A stretch of 64,000 nucleotides of DNA, taken from contig NZ_AZDI01000007.1 of the NCBI RefSeq assembly GCF_001434695.1, forward strand, positions 1-64,000, given 5' to 3'. Below are positions 45,239 to 56,714 of the stretch, piece after piece. The position numbers were made by a program, and so were the translations under genes. Numbering within the stretch: position 1 is the first letter of the stretch; every line of letters begins with the position of its first letter. The notes under the pieces were generated by a model that saw nothing but the letters and a program-made list of their open reading frames with translations, was not told the DNA's origin and made no database searches. The stretch is from Dellaglioa algida DSM 15638 (lineage in GTDB: Bacteria; Bacillota; Bacilli; Lactobacillales; Lactobacillaceae).

Positions 45239-45257
45239 AACTTAGGAGGTACTTCAA

Positions 45258-46289
45258 ATGAAAAAATTAGTTTTGGTCACAGGTGGTAGTGGATTTATCG
45301 CTTCACATATTATTTTACAACTATTACAACAAGGCTATGCCGTTAGAGCAACTGTCCGTTCAATGGCAAAAGCCGACTATATTAAAGAAATTATGCTCAG
45401 CAGCGGTATTCAAAATAACCAAGATTTATCTTTTATTGAAACGAATTTAACCAGTGAAAAAAATTGGCCGGCAGCAATGGAAGGCGTCTCATACGTGATG
45501 CACGTTGCATCGCCCACGCCAAAACTAAACTTCAAACATGAAGAAGAAATGATTAATCCTGCTGTAAATGGCGTCCTCATGATTTTACGGGCAGCACAAA
45601 ATGCTAATGTTAAACGCGTTGTTCTAACATCAGCTTATGGTGCCGTTTTTGCCGGTCATCATAACCGTCAAATGCCTTACACTGAAAAAGATTGGTCTAA
45701 TTTACAAGATACTCATATCCATCCTTATCAAAAATCAAAAACATTGTCAGAAAAAGCCGCTTGGGATTTCATTCAAAATGAGGGTCACAATTTAGAACTC
45801 TCTGTTGTAAATCCGGTTGCCGTTATGGGACCCGGCTTAGGATCTGTTTACTCACATTCAAATATTCAAATTCAACAAATGATGGATGGCGACATTAGAG
45901 CAGTTCCAAATGTTAACTCGGGTTACGTTGACGTCCGTGATGTTGCCAGCTTGCACATCCTCGCGATGACTTCGGAAAAAGCAAATGGTGAACGTTTCTT
46001 GGCAACGACTGGGGAAACACTTTCTATGCTAGATTTAGCTCACATTTTAAGAGATGCTTTTCCAAGTTATGCCAACAAATTACCTAAGAAAACAATTCCT
46101 AATGGCGTCGTCAAATTTGCGGCTATCTTCCGTCCAAATTTACGGATGGTTGCCTCTTTAGTTGGTAAATATGCCGATACAAGCAACGCAAAATCTATCG
46201 ATTTATTAGGTTGGCACCCTCGTTCCGCTAAAGAATCCGTCATTACAACCGCACAATCTATGATTGATTTAGGTATTCTAAAAAAATAA
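45258..46289 (+). CDS. NAD(P)-dependent aldehyde/ketone reductase (extended SDR), 343 aa
   Basis: Dihydroflavonol reductase-like short-chain dehydrogenase. VLVTGGSGFIASHIILQLLQQG near 4-25 binds the nucleotide; RATVRS near 30-35 (Arg suggests NADPH); VVLTSAYGAVFAG near 122-134 (active Ser) and YQKSKTLSEKAAW near 155-167 (YxxxK). Close to yeast Gre2-type methylglyoxal/ketone reductases. AGGAGG RBS. Controlled presumably by the divergent TetR regulator. Natural substrate unknown; a role in aldehyde detoxification is inference. Confidence 0.85.
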   Translation: MKKLVLVTGGSGFIASHIILQLLQQGYAVRATVRSMAKADYIKEIMLSSGIQNNQDLSFIETNLTSEKNWPAAMEGVSYVMHVASPTPKLNFKHEEEMINPAVNGVLMILRAAQNANVKRVVLTSAYGAVFAGHHNRQMPYTEKDWSNLQDTHIHPYQKSKTLSEKAAWDFIQNEGHNLELSVVNPVAVMGPGLGSVYSHSNIQIQQMMDGDIRAVPNVNSGYVDVRDVASLHILAMTSEKANGERFLATTGETLSMLDLAHILRDAFPSYANKLPKKTIPNGVVKFAAIFRPNLRMVASLVGKYADTSNAKSIDLLGWHPRSAKESVITTAQSMIDLGILKK

Positions 46290-46317
46290 AATTTACGCTC
46301 GTAGTTAATTTATTGAC

Positions 46318-46365
46318 AAATAAAGGATTGAACGCGTTTTTTAATCGCATTCAATCCTCTTATTT
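46318..46365. terminator. Bidirectional terminator, reductase / beta-glucosidase
   Basis: AAATAA-AGGATTGAACGCG pairs with CGCATTCAATCCT and TTATTT, with one mismatch, between convergent genes. Confidence 0.82.
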
Positions 46366-46367
46366 GT

Positions 46368-49773
<3,406 letters not shown>

Positions 49774-49800
49774 TATAATCACTCCTTTTATTTTTTTGTA

Positions 49801-49864
49801 AATGAAAACCCAGCTATTCATTCCGACTCAAAAAAAGCTGAGTCTGAAATAAGTAACTGGGTTT
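49801..49864 (-). terminator. Terminator in licT-bglP gap
   Basis: AAACCCAG pairs with CTGGGTTTT; a nested GACTCAGC/GAGTC hairpin sits inside. Its left arm overlaps the RAT-like element upstream, the arrangement of an antitermination switch. Confidence 0.65.
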
Positions 49865-49891
49865 ATGCTTGCTTATAAATGGCAATAACAC
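49859..49891 (-). promoter_or_regulatory. Second RAT (LicT antiterminator target), upstream of bglP
   Basis: Minus strand GTGTTATTGCC then, after a short loop, AAGCATAAACCC: same order as the first RAT (GTGTTACTG then AGGCATGACC). It overlaps the following terminator stem. Less perfect than the first. Confidence 0.5.
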
Positions 49892-49909
49892 ACCTAATTA
49901 TCGATTTAT

Positions 49910-50755
49910 TTAATTTTCTTCTTGCCTGTGGGTCACGCGCCAAATGTGTAGCACTAAGTAAACTTGTTCATCCGCTTGTAAATCCCAATTGGCACGTTCT
50001 CTAATATAATGCACAATCTTTTCCACAGTCTTATAGACTTCTGGGTAACGACTAATCATCATCGCGAGTAACTCGGGATCAAGTTCTGCACGGTCAATCT
50101 CGGTATTATTAAAATGTCTAATGAATAAATAACGTAAATGTGACACAAACCGACTATAATTAAAGGTCTTTTCGTCGAGAATAATACCAGTATCTAATTG
50201 AATAATATTAATAATTCCTGAAATAAGCTCTGACATTTTCATCGAATCTTGGACGGCATGTCCGCCTTCTTTGACGTTAATGAGATGGTATGTCAGTAAA
50301 ATAAGTTCATTTTTTTGAACCGAAAGATTGAACTCCGACTCAATTTTTTGAATTCCGGCCTCTGCAGCATTAAATTCAACTGGAAATAATTTTTTTATTT
50401 CCCAGTGAACAGATTGGTCATTCAAAAACATTTCATCACTGTTCTTTTTGAGCGAGTACTGCAGATGATCAACCAAAACTAAGAATTGAACGTCGTCAAA
50501 CTTAACGTTAATTAAAGGTTCAACCACATTAACAAGTGCTGAAGCAACCTCTAAAACCTGCGCATCAAATCCTGATATGAGTTTCATTGTATCTGAATCT
50601 TCCTCAGCCTTGAAACGGCGGTCAATTTTAGCGTCATCAATGATATCTCCAACGTGATAGCCGAATCCAATCCCATTACCGATAACGACCCACTCAATAT
50701 TATCGGATGATTCAACTAAAGCCGCGTTGTTATTAAAATTTTTAACAAACTTCAC
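49910..50755 (-). CDS. licT: BglG/LicT family transcription antiterminator, 281 aa
   Basis: RNA-binding antiterminator that lets transcription pass the terminators of the beta-glucoside operon when inducer is present. N-terminal RNA-binding CAT domain (about residues 1-55; FNNNAALV, WVVIGNGIGFG), then two PRD domains with His phosphorylation sites in LVDHLQYSLK and LLTYHLINVKEGGH (PRD1) and RFVSHLRYLF and LVLHIWRV (PRD2). Start is GTG 50755 with AAAGGGGGG nine bases upstream; an upstream in-frame ATG at 50803 lies in the leader terminator. It is the first gene of the operon and autoregulated through the RAT at 50823. Confidence 0.93.
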   Translation of the reverse strand: MKFVKNFNNNAALVESSDNIEWVVIGNGIGFGYHVGDIIDDAKIDRRFKAEEDSDTMKLISGFDAQVLEVASALVNVVEPLINVKFDDVQFLVLVDHLQYSLKKNSDEMFLNDQSVHWEIKKLFPVEFNAAEAGIQKIESEFNLSVQKNELILLTYHLINVKEGGHAVQDSMKMSELISGIINIIQLDTGIILDEKTFNYSRFVSHLRYLFIRHFNNTEIDRAELDPELLAMMISRYPEVYKTVEKIVHYIRERANWDLQADEQVYLVLHIWRVTHRQEEN

Positions 50756-50777
50756 ATTAAACCACCCCCCTTTCCAT

Positions 50778-50829
50778 AAAAAAAGACCCATAAATACAGA
50801 CATTTACACATCTCCATCAATAGGTCATG
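50778..50829 (-). terminator. Leader terminator upstream of licT
   Basis: GACCTAT pairs with ATGGGTC, then seven T on the minus strand. Left arm overlaps the 3' end of the RAT. Confidence 0.75.
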
Positions 50830-50850
50830 CCTGATCGAATCAGTAACACT
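50823..50850 (-). promoter_or_regulatory. RAT (LicT/BglG antiterminator target) upstream of licT
   Basis: Minus strand GTGTTACTG, loop ATTCGATC, AGGCATGACC follows the RAT consensus (GTTACTG ... CAGGCAAAACC) and shares its last bases with the terminator. Confidence 0.8.
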
Positions 50851-50863
50851 CATTTCATCTATT

Positions 50864-50892
50864 AGTGTACCACCATATGTAAGCGCAATCAA
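50864..50892 (-). promoter_or_regulatory. licT-bglP operon promoter
   Basis: Minus strand TTGATT and TACACT with a 17-base spacer, directly upstream of the RAT. Confidence 0.6.
50878..50891 (+). promoter_or_regulatory. cre site over licT promoter
   Basis: TGTAAGCGCAATCA matches the CcpA consensus TGWAANCGNTNWCA at all but one position and overlaps the -35 box, so CcpA should repress in glucose. Confidence 0.72.
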
Positions 50893-50908
50893 CAATAGCT
50901 TTATTTTT

Positions 50909-52348
50909 TTATAAATATTGACCGTTCTCCTGAATCACTTTTTGGTACCAGTAAAACGAGTCCTTCCTATAACGTTTTAATTCTTTCGCACTTTCTTCAT
51001 CGCGGTCAATATAAACAAAACCGTAACGTTTTTGGTACCCATTTGACCAACTTAGCAAGTCTGTAAAGCTCCACGTTGTATAGCCTATTACTTTAACGCC
51101 ATCAGATATGGCTTCTTTAATCGCCTTGATATGTTCATTAATAAAGTAAATTCGGTAGTCATCATGAATCTGATGGTCTTCTTCTAATTTATCGTAAGCG
51201 CCAAGTCCATTTTCAGTAATCAGGACGGGTAAGTCATAGCGACTATCAATTCGTCTTAAAGCAATTCTTAGTCCCTCGGGATCAATATTCCAATCCCAAT
51301 CGGTTTGTTTTAAGAATTCATTATTAGTTGTCTTGAACATCCCTGGAACACCACTTTCAGAACTGGTCCCTTTTTTACCTGTATTATTTTCTGCTGCAAG
51401 TCCAACACCACCAACTAACGGATTAGCCGCAATTGTCTGCGTCTGATAGTAGTTTAATCCCATAAAATCTGGTTTTCCAGCAATTAACAAGGCCCGATCT
51501 GCTTCGGTAATCACAGGTGCCGTTCCACGCTCAGTTAACCATTTATAAATCATTTTGGGATAACGACCGTAAACGTAGACATCCATCCAAAAATGAGCAG
51601 CATAATCCTCGTAGTTAGTTGCTGCAACTTGATTTTTAGGGTCGCCATTAACCGCATAACCCGGGCTATAAGCGAAACTGGGTCCGATTCCACCTTGATA
51701 ATGGCCATCATGGAATGTTTTAATCGCTGAGGCATTTGCTAAATTAGCAATATGATTTGCGGCGTACATCCGTTTTTCATCATTAACTGCTGGGGGATGA
51801 CTTTCCATTTGGTAGCCATGTGAAATAAAGACATTTTGTTCATTCAATGATACCCAATAATTAACACGATCACCAAATGCATCAAAACATGTTTTGGCGT
51901 AGTTCGTAAAATCGGTCACAATTTCACGTGACTCCCAACCGCCATACTCATCTTGCAAAGCCTGAGGTAAATCCCAATGATAGAGAGTCACAACGGGTTC
52001 AATCCGATTGGCAATCAGTTCATCAATTAACCGATTATAAAAATTGATTCCCTTTTGATTAACTTGTCCTTTTCCTTCAGGAAAAATTCGTGTCCAAGCA
52101 ATTGAAAAACGGTAAGCTTTTAATCCCTGTTCTTTCATTAAAGCAACGTCTTCTTTAAAACGGTGATAATGGTCAACGGCAACATCACCGTTGGTTCCTT
52201 TAAAGGTTTTTCCGGGAATTCGAACGAACTTATCCCAAACTGATAAACCCTTCCCGTCTTCTCGGTAGGCACCTTCAATCTGATAGGCCGCCGAAGAAGC
52301 ACCCCATAAAAAATCCGTTGGAAAATGGCTCATTTTTTTATATTCCAT
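50909..52348 (-). CDS. 6-phospho-beta-glucosidase (GH1), 479 aa
   Basis: Second GH1 enzyme. LWGASSAAYQIEGA near 14-27, acid/base Glu in SLNEQNVF near 174-181, nucleophile Glu in LITENGLGAY near 376-385, plus a C-terminal SNGYQKRYGFVYIDRD typical of phospho-beta-glucosidases. AAGGAG seven bases before ATG. It starts 12 bp after the acetyltransferase stop and is co-transcribed with it, upstream of and separate from the licT unit. No clear terminator before the licT promoter. Confidence 0.93.
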   Translation of the reverse strand: MEYKKMSHFPTDFLWGASSAAYQIEGAYREDGKGLSVWDKFVRIPGKTFKGTNGDVAVDHYHRFKEDVALMKEQGLKAYRFSIAWTRIFPEGKGQVNQKGINFYNRLIDELIANRIEPVVTLYHWDLPQALQDEYGGWESREIVTDFTNYAKTCFDAFGDRVNYWVSLNEQNVFISHGYQMESHPPAVNDEKRMYAANHIANLANASAIKTFHDGHYQGGIGPSFAYSPGYAVNGDPKNQVAATNYEDYAAHFWMDVYVYGRYPKMIYKWLTERGTAPVITEADRALLIAGKPDFMGLNYYQTQTIAANPLVGGVGLAAENNTGKKGTSSESGVPGMFKTTNNEFLKQTDWDWNIDPEGLRIALRRIDSRYDLPVLITENGLGAYDKLEEDHQIHDDYRIYFINEHIKAIKEAISDGVKVIGYTTWSFTDLLSWSNGYQKRYGFVYIDRDEESAKELKRYRKDSFYWYQKVIQENGQYL

Positions 52349-52359
52349 TCGTTATCTCC

Positions 52360-53523
52360 TTAGAAGTAATCACTTAGTATCGGTTGATCTTTAATCAACG
52401 CATGATCAAACACAGTTACGTCACCCAATAAAAACCCATACTGTTTTAATTGTTTCATTGTTCGATAACCCATCATACTACGCGTTAAATTCTGAATATC
52501 AGTGACTAAAGTTGGCTCTTTATCCGTTATTTTTTCTACTGTCGTCTGCCCGTTTATATGGCTAACTTGCCATTGACCTTCATTGTCGGCAATATTGGTA
52601 TCTTTAACTTGAATCACAATCGCATCAAAATCATGTTGGTAAGGATAACGCATCAAAAAATCAGCGACATTCACAATTCTTGCCATCATATATGGTTTTA
52701 TTTTCACGTCAACTTGTGGATTAGCCAACAAATCTGGTAACGGTTGACCAATTGGGCTCTCATAGCTAAACCATTCATATGCTGATTGATGTTTAATCAC
52801 GAAGTTTTGTAATTGAAGCCAACTCTCACTTGTTTGATAAACCCATTCGACTATTTTAAATTCATTAGCTTCTCTTTGATATACGAGGTATCCTTCTAGT
52901 TCATTTGCCTCGTTATAATAAACGGCCGTCTCCCAATTAGGATGTTTTTCGGCAGAATACGTTAGCCACCATTCTGCCCGTTCAATTCCACCTTGTTGTG
53001 ATAATTGATTCTTTTTGTATATTTCATTAAGGTCATTTTTAACTTCTGAATATGGGTGGCGTTCAACATGGCCAATTGCCTTCACTTTTAATCGAGGCAA
53101 ATCCTTCGCATTCATTCGGTAAACAGTTTGGTCAAACGTTGCTTCATACCCAAACTTACGATAGAACGGATATGAAAATGGGGCTAAATAAGATAGCGTT
53201 GTTCCATCTTGATACATTTCATCTAAAGCTAAATTCATTAATTGACCAATACTACCTTGCCCAGCAAATTCAGGATAACTTGCGACATAACCAATTCCAC
53301 CCATTTTGAACGAGACACCATGAAAATTAGTCATTAACGGTGTATTAATCACCCCACTGACCACTTGACCCGACTCAACGGAACCCCAGTCAGATGAATG
53401 GTCATATAACTTTTTGAAAAAGGTTTTTCTTTCAGCTGAAACGGTTTTATTAAATGCATAAATTGATAAATCAAAGTATCCGTCAAAATGATTTTTATCT
53501 AACTTAATATTTGTCATGGCCAT
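52360..53523 (-). CDS. GNAT family acetyltransferase (Eis-like), 387 aa
   Basis: N-acetyltransferase with two GNAT-like halves and a C-terminal sterol-carrier-like domain, the Eis arrangement. Acetyl-CoA region: VASYPEFAGQGSIGQLMNLAL near 80-100, preceded by GVSFKMGGIG; YPFYRKFGYEA near 117-127 follows. A second GNAT-like part spans about 150-290 and the SCP-like end about 290-387. Substrate unknown. Odd partner for a GH1 gene, but the spacing (12 bp) and a shared cre-controlled promoter tie them. Confidence 0.83.
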   Translation of the reverse strand: MAMTNIKLDKNHFDGYFDLSIYAFNKTVSAERKTFFKKLYDHSSDWGSVESGQVVSGVINTPLMTNFHGVSFKMGGIGYVASYPEFAGQGSIGQLMNLALDEMYQDGTTLSYLAPFSYPFYRKFGYEATFDQTVYRMNAKDLPRLKVKAIGHVERHPYSEVKNDLNEIYKKNQLSQQGGIERAEWWLTYSAEKHPNWETAVYYNEANELEGYLVYQREANEFKIVEWVYQTSESWLQLQNFVIKHQSAYEWFSYESPIGQPLPDLLANPQVDVKIKPYMMARIVNVADFLMRYPYQHDFDAIVIQVKDTNIADNEGQWQVSHINGQTTVEKITDKEPTLVTDIQNLTRSMMGYRTMKQLKQYGFLLGDVTVFDHALIKDQPILSDYF

Positions 53524-53558
53524 ATGTAACTCCTTTTATGTCTAGATTAACTTCTTTA

Positions 53559-53587
53559 AATATAGCACGGTAACGCCACTCTTGCAA
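53559..53587 (-). promoter_or_regulatory. Promoter of acetyltransferase-GH1 unit
   Basis: Minus strand TTGCAA and TATATT with a 17-base spacer, about 35 bp before the ATG. Confidence 0.6.
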
Positions 53588-53596
53588 TCGCTTACA
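53583..53596 (-). promoter_or_regulatory. cre site over acetyltransferase-GH1 promoter
   Basis: TGTAAGCGATTGCA on the minus strand fits TGWAANCGNTNWCA at all but one position and overlaps the -35. Confidence 0.75.
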
Positions 53597-53608
53597 GATG
53601 AGGGCAAT

Positions 53609-53639
53609 AAAAAAATCACCCAAATAACTTTGGATGATT
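53609..53639 (-). terminator. Terminator after DEAD-box helicase
   Basis: AATCATCCA pairs with TGGGTGATT, then T run on the minus strand. Confidence 0.82.
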
Positions 53640-53646
53640 ACTCTCA

Positions 53647-54927
53647 TTAATCGAAATGTTCTGCTTTAGGTTTACGTCTTTTTCCTTTATTCTTTTGATT
53701 TCTCAAACGAATTTTACGGTGCGGTTTCTTAATTGGTTCATCAGATTCTTTTTGGCCCACAGCAGTTTTAGCTTTTACTTCAACTGGTTTAGGCTTTTTA
53801 ACTTTAGGTTCAACCGCACGTTCTGGACGTTTAGTGACAATAGCACCCTCGTATAAGTAGCCTTTTTCAATTTCAAATGGCGTATTTTTTAAATCTTGTT
53901 TTAACGTTCGTAAATCATGTTCGTTTCCAAGATTAATAACCATTCCTTCAGCACCCATCCGTCCCGTTCGGCCGACACGGTGAATATACGACGTAATATC
54001 TTTTGGCATATCATAATTAACAACTGCTGGTAACATCGGGATATCTAGGCCTCGAGCAGCAACATCCGTTGTTAACAACAGTTTGATCTCATGTTTATGC
54101 AATTGCGATAAGGCATTTGCCCGGTTAACTTGGCGTTGTTCACTGTCTAAAACAGCAACTGGTACATGATCGTATTTTAATTTCTGAGCCATATCTTGTA
54201 GGGATGATAATTGATTAAAGAAAACTAAGGCATAGAAATCATCTACATTTGCCAGACGACGTAACGTTGACTGACGTTTACGAGTTGGTGTTTCAATTGC
54301 ATAATGGTGAACGATTCCCTGCGTTTGGTCAACGTCACGAACATCGTAAGTCGTCACATCTGCGCCAAACCATTTTTTTAAATCATCTAAAATTGCTGTT
54401 TCAGTTGCAGAGAAGAAACTTAATTGAATACCTGCGGGAGCTTGGCTAATTAACTCACGACAAGTCGTTAATGTTTCGTCCGTTAATAAATCATCAGCTT
54501 CATCAATCACGACTGACATAACTTTGTGCAACTTAATTTTTTTATCTTCGGCCAAATTTAATAAACGACCTGGAGTTCCAACAATAATTTCAGGTTTTTT
54601 CTTTAAATTTTCAATTTGGCGTTTCATATTTGCGCCACCAATAATTGCTTGAACTTTTAAATCAAGTTCTTTAGCCCACGGACGGATTACGCCTGCTAAT
54701 TGCATAGCCAATTCTTGTGAAGGCGCGATAACAAGTAACTGGATGCCATCCTTTGGTGTTAATCTTTCAAGTAATGGCAAGCTAAATGCCAATGTCTTAC
54801 CTGATCCAGTTGGTGCTAAACCAAGGACATTTTCACCAGTTTTTAGGGGTTCATAAACTGCTTCTTGAATAGGTGACCGTGTTTCAAAACCTTGTTCTTT
54901 AAAATATGCATCAAATTTTGGATTCAT
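53647..54927 (-). CDS. DEAD-box RNA helicase, 426 aa
   Basis: ATP-dependent RNA helicase, probably in RNA turnover or ribosome assembly. Q motif with RSPIQEAVY near 17-25, motif I APTGSGKT near 38-45, motif II VIDEADDLL near 142-150, motif III FSAT near 173-176, HRVGRTGRMG near 320-329. A basic Lys/Arg/Pro-rich tail (from about 375) should bind RNA. Near CshB-type proteins in length. Monocistronic. Confidence 0.93.
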   Translation of the reverse strand: MNPKFDAYFKEQGFETRSPIQEAVYEPLKTGENVLGLAPTGSGKTLAFSLPLLERLTPKDGIQLLVIAPSQELAMQLAGVIRPWAKELDLKVQAIIGGANMKRQIENLKKKPEIIVGTPGRLLNLAEDKKIKLHKVMSVVIDEADDLLTDETLTTCRELISQAPAGIQLSFFSATETAILDDLKKWFGADVTTYDVRDVDQTQGIVHHYAIETPTRKRQSTLRRLANVDDFYALVFFNQLSSLQDMAQKLKYDHVPVAVLDSEQRQVNRANALSQLHKHEIKLLLTTDVAARGLDIPMLPAVVNYDMPKDITSYIHRVGRTGRMGAEGMVINLGNEHDLRTLKQDLKNTPFEIEKGYLYEGAIVTKRPERAVEPKVKKPKPVEVKAKTAVGQKESDEPIKKPHRKIRLRNQKNKGKRRKPKAEHFD

Positions 54928-54983
54928 TTTAGTCTCTTTCTTTTAACTTCTAGGATTAGTTTTAATAATTAAGTATAGCATAT

Positions 54984-55018
54984 AAAAAATAAGCTTCCAT
55001 TGATTCATGGAAACTTAT
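54984..55018 (-). terminator. Terminator after Gfo/Idh/MocA gene
   Basis: AATAAGCTTCCAT pairs with ATGGAAACTTAT apart from one mismatch; T run on minus. Confidence 0.8.
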
Positions 55019-55029
55019 CTCAGTAATTC

Positions 55030-56031
55030 TTATTTATGATCAGCTGGAAATTCAATTCCGGCACTTTGTCTTAAATCAAACAGGACTTGGTTAACCGCTA
55101 TACTAAGTGCTTGCCACTTCTTGTAGTCCGCAATACTTGCAGCATCCCCAGGATTATTTATTACCCTAGCAAACGCATTTGCTTCAGCTAACATTGGATT
55201 TTTTGCTGGGAATTGGCTCAACATGTCTTCTTTATCAGAGCCATCTCGATAAACAACCTCATTTAATTCTGCGGCGTTATCCATCACAATAGTATCTTTC
55301 AACCCATATATTTCACTCATTAAATACGAATTAGCCGTCTTCCCGACGTTCAACGTGACATTGAAGTCTTTGTAAGTTAGAATTGCGACACCTTTACCGT
55401 CAACGCCCGTTGGTAACATCGTTGGGTAATATTGCACTTTGAGTGGTGCACCAAACCAAGCAATGGCATCATAGACAACATAGACGCCAAGATCTTGTAA
55501 AGCACCACCGGAGAATTTTGGTGAGAAAATATTAGGTTCTTCACCAGCTAAAATGGCATCATAACGTGATGAATATTTCATATAAGTTAAGGTTGCCCCT
55601 TGAATTGTTTCCATCACCGTTACTTTTTGTTCAATAATTTTGAAATTTTCTTGATGAATTTGACGCGCGGCTTCAAAAAGTTGGCTTTCAGGATGTTTTT
55701 TTAGAACCTCTTGAACTTCAGCCATTTCTGTTGGGTTCGACACCATTGGCTTCTCAGCTATGACCTTTTTACCCGCTTTAATTGCTAATTTAATTTGTTC
55801 AAAATGTAAGCTATTTGGGGATGCAATGTAGATGGCTTCAAATGAATCAGAAGCAAAAAAATCTGTCACATTATCATAGAAATTCGTTGCCCCATATTGT
55901 TCACCAAAATCTTTAGCTTTTGCTTCGGATCTTGAATAAACACTCGTTAATTTGAATTCTTTTGATTCATGAGCCGCTTCAATAAATTGACCAGTAATCC
56001 AATTCGTACCAATAATACCTAATTTAATCAT
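55030..56031 (-). CDS. Gfo/Idh/MocA family oxidoreductase, 333 aa
   Basis: NAD(P)-dependent dehydrogenase acting on sugars or sugar derivatives. Rossmann motif LGIIGTNWITGQF at the N-terminus, YIASPNSLHFEQIKLAI near 71-87, EKPMVSNPTE near 95-104, and GALQDLGVYVVYDAIAWFG near 179-197. Start at ATG 56031, with GGAGG ten bases upstream; an in-frame ATG at 56046 overlaps the SD. Substrate unknown. Confidence 0.87.
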   Translation of the reverse strand: MIKLGIIGTNWITGQFIEAAHESKEFKLTSVYSRSEAKAKDFGEQYGATNFYDNVTDFFASDSFEAIYIASPNSLHFEQIKLAIKAGKKVIAEKPMVSNPTEMAEVQEVLKKHPESQLFEAARQIHQENFKIIEQKVTVMETIQGATLTYMKYSSRYDAILAGEEPNIFSPKFSGGALQDLGVYVVYDAIAWFGAPLKVQYYPTMLPTGVDGKGVAILTYKDFNVTLNVGKTANSYLMSEIYGLKDTIVMDNAAELNEVVYRDGSDKEDMLSQFPAKNPMLAEANAFARVINNPGDAASIADYKKWQALSIAVNQVLFDLRQSAGIEFPADHK

Positions 56032-56213
56032 ATTTGCTACCTCCATTTTATTATTGGTTCCATTATAACAATAGTTAAACCGTTTTCATAATAATCTCTT
56101 TGTGTCAATTTTGTGACGATAGATTACATTTAGATATATTTGGGGCAATATATTCCGCTTGTTAGATAAAAGTGTTATATTTAAATAAAGTAGTTCTAAT
56201 AGGAGGGGTAGGC

Positions 56214-56609
56214 GTGAAGAAGCGTAGTTTTGCACTATTGGGTGCATCATTTTTTATTGGATTAACGAAAGATATCAAATCAATAACCGCACCAAAAACT
56301 AAGGTTTCTTTACCTATTTTTTATGCCGGTCATTGGTTATTTTACGATGAAATTAGCCACCGACACCATAATCTAGATATTTCATCAGACCTCACGATTC
56401 GAATTGACGAGCGTGCACTTAACGGTGAAGTAGAGCGTTTAGACGAACGTGAACTGAGTTTCTTAGACGAGTATGGATTTCACCTAAGAATTGACGCGAA
56501 TGATCAAGGTCCAATCAGTTTATTTGATGAAGCAGATAACCGCACCTATCCCATTAAATTAGCTCCGATTAAAGAACCTTCGGAACCTAAAATTGAAGAT
56601 GAAGATTAA
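56214..56609 (+). CDS. DUF4828-like small protein, 131 aa
   Basis: Unknown function. Start taken as GTG 56214 with AGGAGGGG upstream, giving a basic start, one hydrophobic segment (KKRSFALLGASFFIGLTKD, residues 2-20), then a charged domain: FYAGHWLFYDEISHRHHNLDI (central) and a very acidic C-terminus (EPSEPKIEDED). The layout recalls the DUF4828 family of lactobacilli. The ATG at 56172 in frame has no SD. It may be membrane-tethered. Confidence 0.55.
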   Translation: MKKRSFALLGASFFIGLTKDIKSITAPKTKVSLPIFYAGHWLFYDEISHRHHNLDISSDLTIRIDERALNGEVERLDERELSFLDEYGFHLRIDANDQGPISLFDEADNRTYPIKLAPIKEPSEPKIEDED

Positions 56610-56714
56610 CAGAATTTTGTTGATTTTCACCTTCAATTTTTTTGTTTCATTACGCGATTATATAGTCTAAAATAGTTAAATACGCATTCCAAATAGAAAC
56701 GAGGATTTTTAACC

